The notes beneath the pieces are model-generated. The model was not told where the DNA came from and did no database searches. It saw only the letters and a list, made by a program, of their open reading frames with translations. A DNA stretch of 64,000 nt, from assembly GCF_002127585.1 (NCBI RefSeq), contig NZ_NEGZ01000017.1, positions 20,963 through 84,962 of the forward strand. The letters run 5' to 3'. Each line of letters begins with the position of its first letter. Position 1 is the stretch's first letter. This DNA is from Janthinobacterium sp. GW458P. GTDB lineage: Bacteria; Pseudomonadota; Gammaproteobacteria; Burkholderiales; Burkholderiaceae_D. Position numbers and translations under genes: made by a program. Below, piece after piece: positions 44,437 to 52,910 of this stretch.

Positions 44437-47400
44437 TGGATATCCCTTCCAGCCATGCTGTGCAGCAGCGACTCGACATCATCTGGATCGGTGGGGTGGC
44501 CGTGTTTTTTCAACTCGTTTAGCACGTTTTCCAAGGTGGTCTTTCCGGCGTCTTTGGCGCTGTCTGCCATGAACGGTTTGGGGTCTTCGCCGAAATAGAC
44601 CTTGACCGCGCCCTGCGGAATGTTTTCCAGGCGAGCGTGGCCTTTGCCGTCCAGCTTGCCTACACGTGAGGTGCCGTCAGCGAATTCGGCACGGTACGCG
44701 CCGCCAGCGACCGGCGTCAAATCGGGCCAGTGATGGTTAAATTCGATGAAGTTCTTGATCTGGTCGATCTTAGGGAGCGGCGGCAGGACGGAAGTGGCGG
44801 CAGAAGGCCCAGCCAGCTCCTTCATGCTGGCCTTGAACGTCATCGCCCCCGGTCCGTGGATCATGATGTTGCCGCCTTCGAGCTTGATATAGGCGCCTTG
44901 TGAGGTCAGCAGCACATGTTCCTTGGCCGCCATGGACACGCTCTTGGTGATGCTCGCCACCGTGATGGCCTTGTCGGCCGTGATGCGCGTTTCGTCCGAC
45001 TGGCTTTGGCTGGACACCTTGCCGCTGGCCGCGTGCAGCCTGATGCCCGTTTCCTGGTTCGGCTTGTCCTTGCTGTCGGCCTTGCCATACGTGAACAGGC
45101 TGATGCCGCCCATGACGGCATACAGGCTGTTGCCTTGGGCAGCAAAGTTGATGTCCTGGCCGGCCGTGATGCTGCTGGTGTTGCCTGCGCTGATGATCGC
45201 GTCGGCCGGGGTGGTCGCCGCGATGCCGGCGGGGCTCGACAACTGCAGATGGGGCTCGGCGTAGGCCGTCACCTTGCCCGCGCGGCCGGCACTGTCGCCG
45301 CTGGGCGCATTGCTCTCTGTGGCCTCGATGACGGTGACGCTGTGCGCCATCTGCACGGTCGGTGGCAGCTTCTCGGGCGCAGGTTCGGCCTGGCCCTTGC
45401 CATCCTTGAGCATGGCATTGTGCTTTTGCGCCGTTGTCGCCAGCGCCGTCTGCAATTGCAGGCTCTGGTCGATCTGCGCTTTTGCCTCGCGCGAATCGAG
45501 TTGGCTACCGTTGGCATTGACCAGCGCGTCGGTCGACAGCAACAGGCCGGAACCGGCTCGAATGGCGGCGCCGTGCTCCGTCTTGAGCTCGGCGCCGAAT
45601 CCCACGGGGTTGAGGCGCTGGTTATCGGTCTGGTGACGCAGATGGCCCATGTTCAATTCGGCCGTGCCCTGGTGACGATGGGCGTGGCGCTGCAGTGCCA
45701 CGCGCGACTGTCCCGCCGTGTCATCAAATACCAGCTGGCTGTACGCACCGCTGCCGTTTTGACTGGTGTGCATTGCCTGCGTCTTGAAACCCGACAGTAC
45801 TGCGGGATGCGCATGCGCGCCGGCTCCACCCGGGAACCATGCTGGTGCGTTGCCGGTCGAAACGCCCGCGCCCTGTGCCACGTGGTTGTTCTGGGCGTCG
45901 TCCTGTCCTTTGCCGTTGTACAGGCTTCCAATGACCACGGGGCGGTCGATGTCGCCGTCCAGGAAATCAATCATGACTTCACTGCCGACGCGTGGCACGG
46001 CGACCGAGCCCCAGTTGGCGCCCGCGACCGGCGCCATCGGCGTGGCTATGCGCACCCACGTACCTGACTTCTCGTTTGCCGGCGCACCTGCGTGGCCGTC
46101 GGGCGATGGATGGTTCAGGCGGCTGTGGCTCAGGTCGTTCTCGCCCGCGCCACGCTGCCAATGAAACTGCACCTTGATGCGATGATCGCGGTCCGTGTAG
46201 GTGGCCGCGCCGGCCGGTCCGACCACGATTGCGGTCTGCTGCCCGCGGACGGTGGGACGGGGATGCAGAAGTTGGCCATGCCCATCCTGCCCGCTGCTGC
46301 GATAGGGGGTCTTGCTGCGGATGGCGTCGATACGGTTGCGGTAGACGGGACGTTCGCCCTTCTCCGTTCCCACTGCATGCAGACTATTCTTGCACTCTTT
46401 CTGAATAAGGGCGTCGAGCATGCTCTGGCCCAGTCGTTCGGTGATTTCCGTTTTCGCCTCGAAACTCAGGTTATTGTGGGCGAGGTGCACCACGCGCACG
46501 ATGACAAAGGTGCGCGCATCGCCGCTGCCGGTGGCACCGGCGGCGTCGAGCTGCGCTTGCCCATTGAGTGTGATGGTCGTGCCGGCCGAGAGCGTGCGCA
46601 CGGTACCTGCGCCGATGTGCGTTTCACGCAGCGCGTCCAGCGCCTGCATCTGCTTGTCGGCGATGCGCTGGCCCTGCTCCTTCGACTCGTAGGCGTATGC
46701 GCCGGGCGTGTCGCGGCTGACCAGCGGAGTACCGCCGTCACCATTGGCACTGACCGAACTCACCGGTCGCGATCCGGTCGTGCGGTAGTCCCAACTCGAC
46801 AAATCGATGGCGTTCGTTTGCAAACGCACGCTGGTGCGCCAGCGGTCGATGCTGTCCTCTTTCATTACCGCGCCAGGCTGCGTGAAATTGACCGTGGCCT
46901 GAGCATTTGGTTTGAAACTGCCATTATGGTCGGCGATGACCATTGTGTGGGAGCCAAGGGTGGCGCTTTCAGCATTGCCGGCGTGCTCGAAATAGTAGAA
47001 CAAGCCCTCTTCGCGCATCAGGCGCTCGACGAACGCCATATTACTTTCCTGATACTGGCAAGTCAGCGATCTGATCGGATACACGTCTCTGTCAAGTATG
47101 TCGTAGCGCCACGCCGGCGCCAAGGGCCCCACGTTCTGCCAACCACCGAAGATCGCGTCGAGAATGTCGAATACGGTCTTGTCCTGGAATATTCGGCTAT
47201 CGCGGCCATGAGCCAGGAACGCGTACCAGGGGCCAATTGTGAAAACGTAGCGCGCGAAACCGCCGTCGGCACCGGCCCGTTCAGCCGAAGTGATATGGCC
47301 GTGGAACGGGCGTTTGTCATCACGACTCGTGGCCGTGAGCAGTTCAAGCAGAACCGGCTGCCCATGCAGGGATTTGAGTGTAATTCCCGCGTCGGTCGAG

Positions 47401-47543
47401 AGCGCCGTGACCTTGAATGCGTAGCACTCGCTCAGTCCTTCCTCGCCGCGAAAGCATTCGGCAAGAAGCTTGTCGCGGCCAATCGGCGTGCTGAACGTCA
47501 GCAAGCGCGTATTTTGAGTGAAGCTGTTGAGCAGCGCTGACAT
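44433..47543 (-). CDS. vgrG: T6SS spike protein VgrG (TssI) with C-terminal extension
   Basis: 1036 residues. The gp27-like N-terminus (TPIGRDKLLAECFRGEEGLS, LLTATSRDDKRPFHGHI) is followed by the gp5-like OB fold (GAATYTDRDHRIKVQFHWQR, WGSVAVPRVGSEVMIDFLDG, RPVVIGSLYNG), a DUF2345 stalk (NINLQ-type repeats, ITAGQDINFAAQGNSLYAV) and a C-terminal transthyretin-like/cargo-binding module (GAYRAEFADGTSRVGKLDGK). The start at 47543 has AGGAG upstream; a GTG 11 codons earlier is possible. It forms the tip of the type VI secretion needle. No tss structural genes occur in the window, so this is an orphan vgrG cluster. Confidence 0.92.
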   Translation of the reverse strand: MSALLNSFTQNTRLLTFSTPIGRDKLLAECFRGEEGLSECYAFKVTALSTDAGITLKSLHGQPVLLELLTATSRDDKRPFHGHITSAERAGADGGFARYVFTIGPWYAFLAHGRDSRIFQDKTVFDILDAIFGGWQNVGPLAPAWRYDILDRDVYPIRSLTCQYQESNMAFVERLMREEGLFYYFEHAGNAESATLGSHTMVIADHNGSFKPNAQATVNFTQPGAVMKEDSIDRWRTSVRLQTNAIDLSSWDYRTTGSRPVSSVSANGDGGTPLVSRDTPGAYAYESKEQGQRIADKQMQALDALRETHIGAGTVRTLSAGTTITLNGQAQLDAAGATGSGDARTFVIVRVVHLAHNNLSFEAKTEITERLGQSMLDALIQKECKNSLHAVGTEKGERPVYRNRIDAIRSKTPYRSSGQDGHGQLLHPRPTVRGQQTAIVVGPAGAATYTDRDHRIKVQFHWQRGAGENDLSHSRLNHPSPDGHAGAPANEKSGTWVRIATPMAPVAGANWGSVAVPRVGSEVMIDFLDGDIDRPVVIGSLYNGKGQDDAQNNHVAQGAGVSTGNAPAWFPGGAGAHAHPAVLSGFKTQAMHTSQNGSGAYSQLVFDDTAGQSRVALQRHAHRHQGTAELNMGHLRHQTDNQRLNPVGFGAELKTEHGAAIRAGSGLLLSTDALVNANGSQLDSREAKAQIDQSLQLQTALATTAQKHNAMLKDGKGQAEPAPEKLPPTVQMAHSVTVIEATESNAPSGDSAGRAGKVTAYAEPHLQLSSPAGIAATTPADAIISAGNTSSITAGQDINFAAQGNSLYAVMGGISLFTYGKADSKDKPNQETGIRLHAASGKVSSQSQSDETRITADKAITVASITKSVSMAAKEHVLLTSQGAYIKLEGGNIMIHGPGAMTFKASMKELAGPSAATSVLPPLPKIDQIKNFIEFNHHWPDLTPVAGGAYRAEFADGTSRVGKLDGKGHARLENIPQGAVKVYFGEDPKPFMADSAKDAGKTTLENVLNELKKHGHPTDPDDVESLLHSMAGRDIQ

Positions 47544-48140
47544 AGGGGAAATGCTCCTGGGAGGCGAGTCGATCACATCTAGATATTGGTGGCGAAAAAG
47601 TCCAAGGCTGTATTAAATCACAGAAATGTTATCTATATGGTTACGATACGAGATCGAGCTTGCTTCGTGTCAAGAACATTGGCTATTGGGCCCCATTCAA
47701 CTATCGTGGGTGACGTGTCGCGCTTCAAATCGGCGCTGCACAACGGCGCGAAAAAACTGCTAAGCATTGGTGCATTGCCCCATGACAAGTTTCACGCTCT
47801 TGAGGTAAGCGATCACGCGGCGGCGGAAGTAAGTCGGCTACCAAGGCGGTGCAGGTCCGAGCGTATCGGATTATCGGCAAACCTATCCTTCCAGATCGTT
47901 GGCGTGAGCTGATGCACCATGGTCGTCGGGTGCTGGCCGACCCGCTGCAGCTCGTCCACGAAGTAATCGATAAGCGTCTTACCAGCACCGTCTGGAGTGC
48001 CTGAGCGTCGTCACCCATGATCCAATTTTGGTACGACACTCGCGCCCACAAATTCTGATTATGAACACAAATTTTCAATCGACCATTTCAAAGAGCGCAC
48101 GCGGCCACTATCACCAGCATCCGCTTGGGCGTGCGGGTCC

Positions 48141-48400
48141 GGTCCGCCATTCGGACACGAACTGATGCGTCGAGTACGGTGAAAGCTGGCTCAGTCGACA
48201 AGCTGATTGGAGCCACGAACGCGCGCCTGCGGCGCGCGAGGCTGCCGCGCAGCGACAGCAGGTGGAGGATTCGGGGCGGGCTGGGCCGGCAGGCCCAGCC
48301 CTTCGAATCTCACGCGCAAGGCGCGAAGGCGCCCTGCTCGCTTCCGCCAGGCAATAAAAAACCGCCCGAAGGCGGTTTCTTTATTTCTAGGCGGAGGCGG
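48141..48400 (+). repeat. Island repeat, copy A
   Basis: About 260 bases, directly repeated at 51109-51306 (B, shorter) and 53264-53520 (C). The shared features in order are GGTCCGCCATTCGGACACG, several G+C-rich stem-loops including GGGCTGGGCC/GGCCCAGCCC, TTCGAATCTCAC (identical to the tRNA-Ser T-arm and flanking bases), GCTTCCGCCA (the tRNA 3' end) and the hairpin AAACCGCC-CGAA-GGCGGTTT. Copy A ends with GGCGGAGGCGG, a degenerate tRNA-Ser 3' end. Confidence 0.75.
48358..48382. terminator. Terminator-like hairpin in repeat A
   Basis: AAACCGCC-CGAA-GGCGGTTT followed by CTTTATTT, identical to the hairpin beside tRNA-Ser at 53481-53500. It works in either direction, being flanked by A- and T-rich tracts. 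Confidence 0.65.
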
Positions 48401-48452
48401 CGTAATGCAAATATCTATGTTTTTGGCGACTCTCAAGCCGCTATGCGCCAAC

Positions 48453-48530
48453 CGTACCTACCAGGCTACCTAGCGATAAAAATCGCCACAAAAAGTCTTT
48501 GTGAGCCTGCACCCCTGGCGATTTTACTAT
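48453..48530 (+). repeat. Second repeat, copy 1 (structured leader-like)
   Basis: CCGTACCTACC…CTACCTAGCGATAAAAATCG, then ACAAAAAGTCTTTGTG and CCTGCAC, closely resembles 52535-52606. It contains a hairpin CACAAA/TTTGTG nested in a larger stem AAAATCGCCA…TGGCGATTTT. The copy lies about 110 bases before the ATG at 48640. Confidence 0.5.
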
Positions 48531-48639
48531 GCAAATCAAATGCAAGCTGAAATGGCGCGCAGCCGCATGCTCTCGCGCACGCTAGCCGCATGACCGCGCG
48601 CATGGCATCATGCGCGCAGAACATTCACTATGGTGACAC

Positions 48640-49389
48640 ATGGAGCAATTTCATTTCCTGGTAGGCGAATTCAAAAAGAATAGCCCATTTATTCCTGCCG
48701 CCGCCAGCGAGCAGCTGTTTGCCTGGTTTGAGCAGGTGGGCGAGCGCGTCGATCGCTACGGCAGCAAGACCGGCAAGGTCGTCAAGTTTTCGCAGAAAAA
48801 CTACGAGAAAACCCTGTTCGCACCTGATGCCGACAGCATCAGCCTGTATTCGCCTCGGGTCGTACCACCCGACGATATAGACGAGTGGGCGAACTGCGAC
48901 GTTCTTGCCCTGTATTCACATAGCTGTTCGCTGATGCTGGCTGTCCACGCCAGCAAGCTGCCGCTGGCGCAGCTGTTTCAAGGCGCAGAGAATATACCCG
49001 GCTTGCTCGATCATTGCGATTATGTGTACGGCTACAGCGAAACGCTGGGCTATGGTACGGGTTACGCCGGCGGCTACCGGATAATCGATGAAGCACATCC
49101 GTGGGTACCGGCCAGTTCCGATCCTGGCAATAACTGGGGTGCCATCAAGCGCAACGGGCTGCAGTATGAGCATATCCGCGACGTGTATCCCATCAATATT
49201 TTCAGCCAGTCCAGGCTCGACGCGCTACCGCCGGAGCGTCAACAGGCATTGCGCAAGGCGCTGCAGGCATATGGCAGCAGTAATACGCAAGACGGCAGGA
49301 CGCACTGGATTTTAAGCGGCGAGGAACAGGCGACGGCCCGGAGCGACCTGCAAGCGCACGCCATGCTGGGTTCCTTGATCGACCGTTAA
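48640..49389 (+). CDS. Hypothetical island protein (possible immunity protein)
   Basis: 249 residues, cytoplasmic, not recognised with confidence. Visible features are an N-terminal MEQFHFLVGEFKKNSPFIPA, an acidic PDADSISLYSPRVVPPDDID segment and a Gly/Tyr-rich stretch YGYSETLGYGTGYAGGYRII. This composition and its place beside a vgrG/effector cluster and repeats are typical of immunity or small cargo proteins, but no partner toxin is adjacent. The start is ATG 48640 with a weak ribosome binding site. Confidence 0.6.
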   Translation: MEQFHFLVGEFKKNSPFIPAAASEQLFAWFEQVGERVDRYGSKTGKVVKFSQKNYEKTLFAPDADSISLYSPRVVPPDDIDEWANCDVLALYSHSCSLMLAVHASKLPLAQLFQGAENIPGLLDHCDYVYGYSETLGYGTGYAGGYRIIDEAHPWVPASSDPGNNWGAIKRNGLQYEHIRDVYPINIFSQSRLDALPPERQQALRKALQAYGSSNTQDGRTHWILSGEEQATARSDLQAHAMLGSLIDR

Positions 49390-49701
49390 CCCCATGAGCA
49401 CGCAACCGGCAAGGGCCGCAACCTGTTGCCGCTTGCATTCCGAACCAGTAGCCCTAGACTGGTCCAAAGTGGACTTCGTGCGCGGCGGGTTCGACTCCCG
49501 CCGTGTCCACCACCGAATTGTTTAAAATCAAGTAGTTAGCAAGAAGAAGGCTGTTATTATTTGAGTTGTTTCTGGGCTGTTTTAGCCCAGGAGTGACAAC
49601 AGAATGACAGCTTTTTTTCCGCCCTTCAAACTAATCCCTCTCGCCTTCACGCTAGCATTTCCCCAGTCTGACGGGCACTCTCGAAAGGTATGAAGTCACA
49701 A
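49390..49701. other. Intergenic stretch holding a tRNA/tmRNA-like 3' fragment
   Basis: About 310 bases with no gene on either strand. The only recognisable element is the T-arm and CCA fragment ending at 49512. The rest, to the end of the minus-strand gene at 49702, shows nothing. Confidence 0.5.
49462..49512 (+). other. Orphan 3' end of a tRNA or tmRNA (possible attachment-site remnant)
   Basis: GCGGG-TTCGACT-CCCGC (49485-49501) is a perfect T-arm. It is followed by seven acceptor bases CGTGTCC, discriminator A and CCA, ending at 49512. No matching 5' half exists nearby: the sequence before it cannot form a D-arm and anticodon arm. Such 3' ends are left as attR sites when islands integrate into tRNA or ssrA genes. 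Which gene it derives from cannot be decided from the window. Confidence 0.55.
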
Positions 49702-50436
49702 TCAAAATTTTGCTGAGGCTTCGTTTTCAGTTCGCCGCTCAGCCTCCAACCTTTGTGGTTCACTCATATCCACCTTCATGCTTTCGTCCATCGTCTCAGA
49801 GTCAACGATACGAAAACTATAACCATTTGCCAAGTCTCCCTGGTAATAAATCACTGCTGATATGTACTTACCACCGATAATTTCCCTATCTTTGTAAGGG
49901 AAACGGCTAGGACGATAGATTCCTACGGGAGTCCGCCGCCCTCCCCAAAGAAACGAAATAAATCTCGACTCAGGATTCATATGAGATGCAGGAACGGCAT
50001 CTCCAGACGTTATTCTAGGCTGTCCATACTTTGCCACAAGCATAACAATAAGACTATCTCGATTAATTGCGGGACTAAAACCCTGGTCAACAAAAACACT
50101 GGCCAGAAGGTCTCCTTGTGCTTTGCCAGAAAAAATAAAACGCGCTGATATACAATTTTGTTGCAAGTCACTAGTATCAGCGGAGCGACATGAATTATCT
50201 ATAATTCCTTGATCATCCCCAGCCATGATCGCAAGAATATCAAATGAATTATCTCTAGACTCCAATTTAACGTGCGGAAATTCATTTTCCGCCAATTGCA
50301 ACACTTTATCCGACGCATCGCCGAGAGAAATATTGCGATACTGCAGCATCGCTTCAGCTCCAACGCTTAGAGGAAGACCCAGTAAATAGATCGGCAAAAA
50401 TCGCCGCACGTACCAAGAAATATTTATCATTTTCAT
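49702..50436 (-). CDS. Hypothetical exported or anchored protein
   Basis: 244 residues, AT-rich codon use. From the ATG at 50436, the N-terminus MKMINISWYVRRFLPIYLLG, then LPLSVGAEA, is a signal peptide. The mature part has segments NISLGDASDKVLQLAENEFP and QGFSPAINRDSLIVMLVAKY, with pairs of cysteines (NSCRSADTSDLQQNC). Not recognised. The starts at 50442 or 50430 are alternatives, since no strong ribosome binding site is present. The composition suggests foreign origin. It is the only gene of substantial size between the tRNA fragment and repeat B. Confidence 0.6.
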   Translation of the reverse strand: MKMINISWYVRRFLPIYLLGLPLSVGAEAMLQYRNISLGDASDKVLQLAENEFPHVKLESRDNSFDILAIMAGDDQGIIDNSCRSADTSDLQQNCISARFIFSGKAQGDLLASVFVDQGFSPAINRDSLIVMLVAKYGQPRITSGDAVPASHMNPESRFISFLWGGRRTPVGIYRPSRFPYKDREIIGGKYISAVIYYQGDLANGYSFRIVDSETMDESMKVDMSEPQRLEAERRTENEASAKF

Positions 50437-50928
50437 AGCCATAAAATATTTAATTATTGCATCACACACATAATTTTGTCGATCCGACAATATAAAAATG
50501 CCTTCAAACCAAAGCGGACAATTAACGAAGCCATACATATTACTCGCACGTCCATGCTTTGCGCCGACCTGTTCGAATGGCATGCGGTGAACACTGCATT
50601 AATCTGTGGCGCAAATACGCCGCAAGCTGCCGCGCCGCTCGCCTGCCTCGAATAGATGTGGGCCACAGGGCCGCAACACAGTCCCGCCAGGACGCGAAAA
50701 CACCCATTCCATGCCCATCAAAAAAAACGCTCAAAGTGCGCCAAAATGCGTCAAAACGCATGTCCCTCTTCGCCCGCCGCGCCAGTCCTCATGCGCGTTT
50801 GGCCATGGCTTAAATTTGAGTCAAAAGAGCCCTATATAGCGGGCAGGTGTGGAGGGGGGACAACTGCGCGCGCCGGGCCGAAACTGGCTTTTTTTTGCTC
50901 CAAGAGCAACATCAATCGTCGGGACGTG

Positions 50929-50954
50929 AAAAAGCCGCCTCGTGGGCGGCTTTT
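50929..50954. terminator. Terminator-like hairpin
   Basis: AAAAAGCCGCC-TCGT-GGGCGGCTTTT forms a strong stem with A- and T-rich flanks; it is usable on either strand. No adjacent complete gene end explains it, so it may be left from a lost gene. Confidence 0.55.
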
Positions 50955-51108
50955 ACGGTGGCTGGGGCGCGCTGGCGTGGCTGGCCTGTCGCGGCTCCGC
51001 CCCGCCGGCTATCGCAGCGTGACGGTCATCCTGCGCGGCCGGCGCGCGCGTTGTAAGCCTGCTCCTTGTCGTAGTCGTCGCGGCAGTCCACATTAGGGGC
51101 CAGAGTCA

Positions 51109-51306
51109 GGTCTGTCATTCGGACACGGACTGATGCGTCGGGTGCTGTGAAAGCTGGCTCAGTTAAAGACCTAATTAGAACCACGAACGCGCGCCTGCCG
51201 CGCAGCAGCAGCGGTTGGAGGATTCGGGGAGGGCTGGGCCGGTAGGCCCAGCCCTTCGAATCTCACACGCAGGGCGCGAAGGCGCCCTGCGTGTGAGATT
51301 CGAATA
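51109..51306 (+). repeat. Island repeat, copy B, ending in a perfect 23-bp palindrome
   Basis: It is homologous to copies A and C over the first ~170 bases but lacks one stem-loop and the tRNA 3' end. It ends in TTCGAATCTCACACGCAGGG then CGC, loop GAAG, and the exact reverse complement (51255-51277 and 51282-51304). The palindrome carries the tRNA-Ser T-arm sequence in both orientations. Confidence 0.7.
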
Positions 51307-51379
51307 ACTAGGATTTATGGGTCCTACAGCGTCAAAATAACATCCATACCTACTAACCTACCTACAGAGGGAAATTAGC

Positions 51380-51481
51380 ATGAAAAAGACTTACGTGCCG
51401 GAACTCACCTGCGAAGACGCCAGGCGCGAACATACATGGATGATGCAGCAGCGTATTTCCCCTATGGATGGTGTGCGATAG
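51380..51481 (+). CDS. Small hypothetical ORF (33 residues)
   Basis: MKKTYVPELTCEDARREHTW then MMQQRISPMDGVR, preceded by AGAGGGAAA within the ribosome-binding window. It lies just downstream of repeat B and a CCTACCTAC-rich leader resembling the second repeat. It may be the 5' remnant of a larger gene or a genuine small protein. There is no similarity judgement possible; weak evidence. Confidence 0.3.
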   Translation: MKKTYVPELTCEDARREHTWMMQQRISPMDGVR

Positions 51482-51696
51482 TTTATAAAAGCTACGCTAA
51501 AAGTTGCGCCGTTCGATCTTACGCAAAACGCCAGGGTCTGATACTGTTTCGCGGGGCCGCGAACTCCATGTGCGCAGCGCATCCTCATGCGCGCGGGCCG
51601 GTAGCGCAACTGCCCACTCCATGCCATCGCGGCATGAAGTGGGACCCGAATGACGCCACGGCGGTGGAGCTGTGGCGGCACGTCTGACACCGGACG

Positions 51697-51912
51697 TCAG
51701 GAGCGCGGGATAACCTTGTGCAATTTGCGCAGCATTTCAGCGTGGTCGGTCACCTTGCTCAAGTCGTCGTCCACCTCGACCTGATGCGCCAAATGCCCTT
51801 TTTGAATGAGCACGCCCCCTTCCATGTCGCCTTGCTTTGCTTTCAGTACATGGCCCTGGATGGCAGCCACCAAGCCGCCGTTCTCATCGGTTACAACGGT
51901 CATCTTGGTCAT
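51697..51912 (-). CDS. Small hypothetical protein (71 residues)
   Basis: 71 residues: MTKMTVVTDENGGLVAAIQG, then HVLKAKQGDMEGGVLIQKGH, with an acidic C-terminal half and a basic end. It is a soluble, beta-rich-looking small protein. The start ATG has a G-rich ribosome binding site (GGGGGG) five bases upstream and overlaps the stop of the upstream gene (ATGA), so the two are a translationally coupled pair. Not recognised. Confidence 0.6.
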   Translation of the reverse strand: MTKMTVVTDENGGLVAAIQGHVLKAKQGDMEGGVLIQKGHLAHQVEVDDDLSKVTDHAEMLRKLHKVIPRS

Positions 51913-52166
51913 GACATCCCCCCGCCTTGCAGATTGTGCCAGCAGCCACCCGGGCCTCTATTGGTGATGGTAACGAAATAGGTGGCGATGCCGTCGTTAT
52001 CTAACTGCTTGCACTGCTGGTCCGCCAGATGGACCGCTTTGCCATTGGGGCGTTTGATATCGGCAGAGGCGAATTGAGTTCCGCGATCGCCGCCAAAACT
52101 GTACCACCAGTTAACATGCTGGCCTTGCGCCAAGAATATTAATGGTCCAAAGTTATTGAAAGCCAT
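51909..52166 (-). CDS. Small hypothetical protein (85 residues), coupled to the 71-residue gene
   Basis: 85 residues from the ATG at 52166 (GGAG seven bases upstream): MAFNNFGPLIFLAQGQHVNW, rich in aromatics (WWYSFGGDRG), ending NRGPGGCWHNLQGGGMS. It has no signal peptide. The motif-rich, Trp/Gly character resembles small lectin-like or effector-type proteins, but no family is recognised. Its stop overlaps the start of the 71-residue gene. A toxin/antitoxin-like arrangement is conceivable but not supported. Confidence 0.6.
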   Translation of the reverse strand: MAFNNFGPLIFLAQGQHVNWWYSFGGDRGTQFASADIKRPNGKAVHLADQQCKQLDNDGIATYFVTITNRGPGGCWHNLQGGGMS

Positions 52167-52715
52167 ATTAGTTCTCCATCCATAAAATTGGTGAATCACT
52201 GTGTTAAATGGCGCATAGGTATCAGTAAAAATGCGCCCACCTACCCGCCGGAGTAGACTTATATACTCCGGCCTCCCCTCTTGCAGAACAACAAGAGATT
52301 GAATATATATAAATTAAATATAGCCCACTCAATATTAATATTTAAATGCTATAACATTTGCCGCCATTTTTAGTATGTATGATGGCATCCATCCTCATCA
52401 ACAGTGCAGAATTCCATAGTAGTTCTAACTTGCCGATTGATTCTATTGAATAGTCACTTCTGACGCCGCCACTGATAGCCAGGAGCAGATGCACTTCAAC
52501 GTCATGCCCTGCGCCTAAGCATCCATACGTCGATCGTACCTACTACACTGCCTACGCATAAAAATCGGTACAAAAAGTCTTTGTGTACCTGCACGCCAGT
52601 GCATGGAGGAAAGTTGCGTCAGAACGGGTTTCCGATGAACAAGGCAACAATGCATTGCAAAAAAAACAAACACAGGGTACGCCAAAATGGTTGCCAACTA
52701 ATTAACGGAGCTGAA
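52167..52715. other. AT-rich gene-free stretch with second-repeat copy 2
   Basis: About 550 bases, markedly AT-rich near 52280-52380 (ATATATAAATTAAATATAGC). No gene is supported on either strand. Bases 52535-52606 are the second copy of the structured repeat first seen at 48453. Confidence 0.5.
52535..52606 (+). repeat. Second repeat, copy 2
   Basis: TCGTACCTACTACACTGCCT, then ATAAAAATCG, ACAAAAAGTCTTTGTG and CCTGCAC. It matches 48453-48523 with the core ACAAAAAGTCTTTGTG identical. In this copy the stem extends as GGTACA…TGTACC. It lies about 110 bases before the GTG start at 52716, a spacing similar to copy 1 and its gene. Confidence 0.5.
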
Positions 52716-52910
52716 GTGAAAACAGTATCCCCGTATGAAATTATTTCCGCTGACGCTGTAGTGCCAGGAGAACTCATCTTGTTGACGATTGATGAGCAAA
52801 CTACTACCGCATTCGCGTTTCAAGACGCCAGTGAGGACGTGGGATTCTTACTCTTGGAAGGTAATCACATCGATGAGGTTGAGTACCTTGAGAGAAGGAA
52901 AGTGCAATGA
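52716..52910 (+). CDS. Small hypothetical acidic protein (64 residues)
   Basis: From GTG 52716 (GGAG five bases upstream): VKTVSPYEIISADAVVPGEL, then ILLTIDEQTTTAFAFQDASE, strongly acidic, no cysteine. An in-frame ATG at 52635 would add a basic leader and is less likely. The next gene begins at the following base. The pair has an operon look of a small module; not recognised. Confidence 0.5.
   Translation: MKTVSPYEIISADAVVPGELILLTIDEQTTTAFAFQDASEDVGFLLLEGNHIDEVEYLERRKVQ

Larger units (their letters stand above)
47544..48639. other. Gene-poor stretch with repeat A and a decayed reading-frame fragment
   Basis: About 1.1 kb upstream of vgrG. On the minus strand, 47813-48010 stays open and reads GTPDGAGKTLIDYFVDELQR, HPTTMVHQLTPTIWKDRF and so on, protein-like but without a start codon and stopped at both ends. 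It is probably a remnant of an unidentified gene. Bases 48141-48400 are repeat copy A with a terminator-like hairpin, and 48453-48523 is the second repeat. No complete gene is supported. Confidence 0.5.
50437..51379. other. Gene-free stretch with a terminator hairpin and repeat B
   Basis: About 940 bases. Open frames here are overlapping chance frames without start sites. Recognisable items are the hairpin at 50929-50954 and repeat copy B at 51109-51306 with its perfect palindrome. Confidence 0.5.

Noticed and set aside
40946..47576. A full type VI secretion gene cluster
   Set aside because: Only vgrG and its cargo are present; no tssB, tssC, tssM, clpV or hcp.
47586..47912. Plus-strand 108-codon frame before repeat A
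   Set aside because: Basic, no motif, no start signal; composition fits chance.
49485..49512. Complete tRNA gene at this position
   Set aside because: Only the T-arm and CCA end are present; the upstream sequence cannot supply D and anticodon arms.
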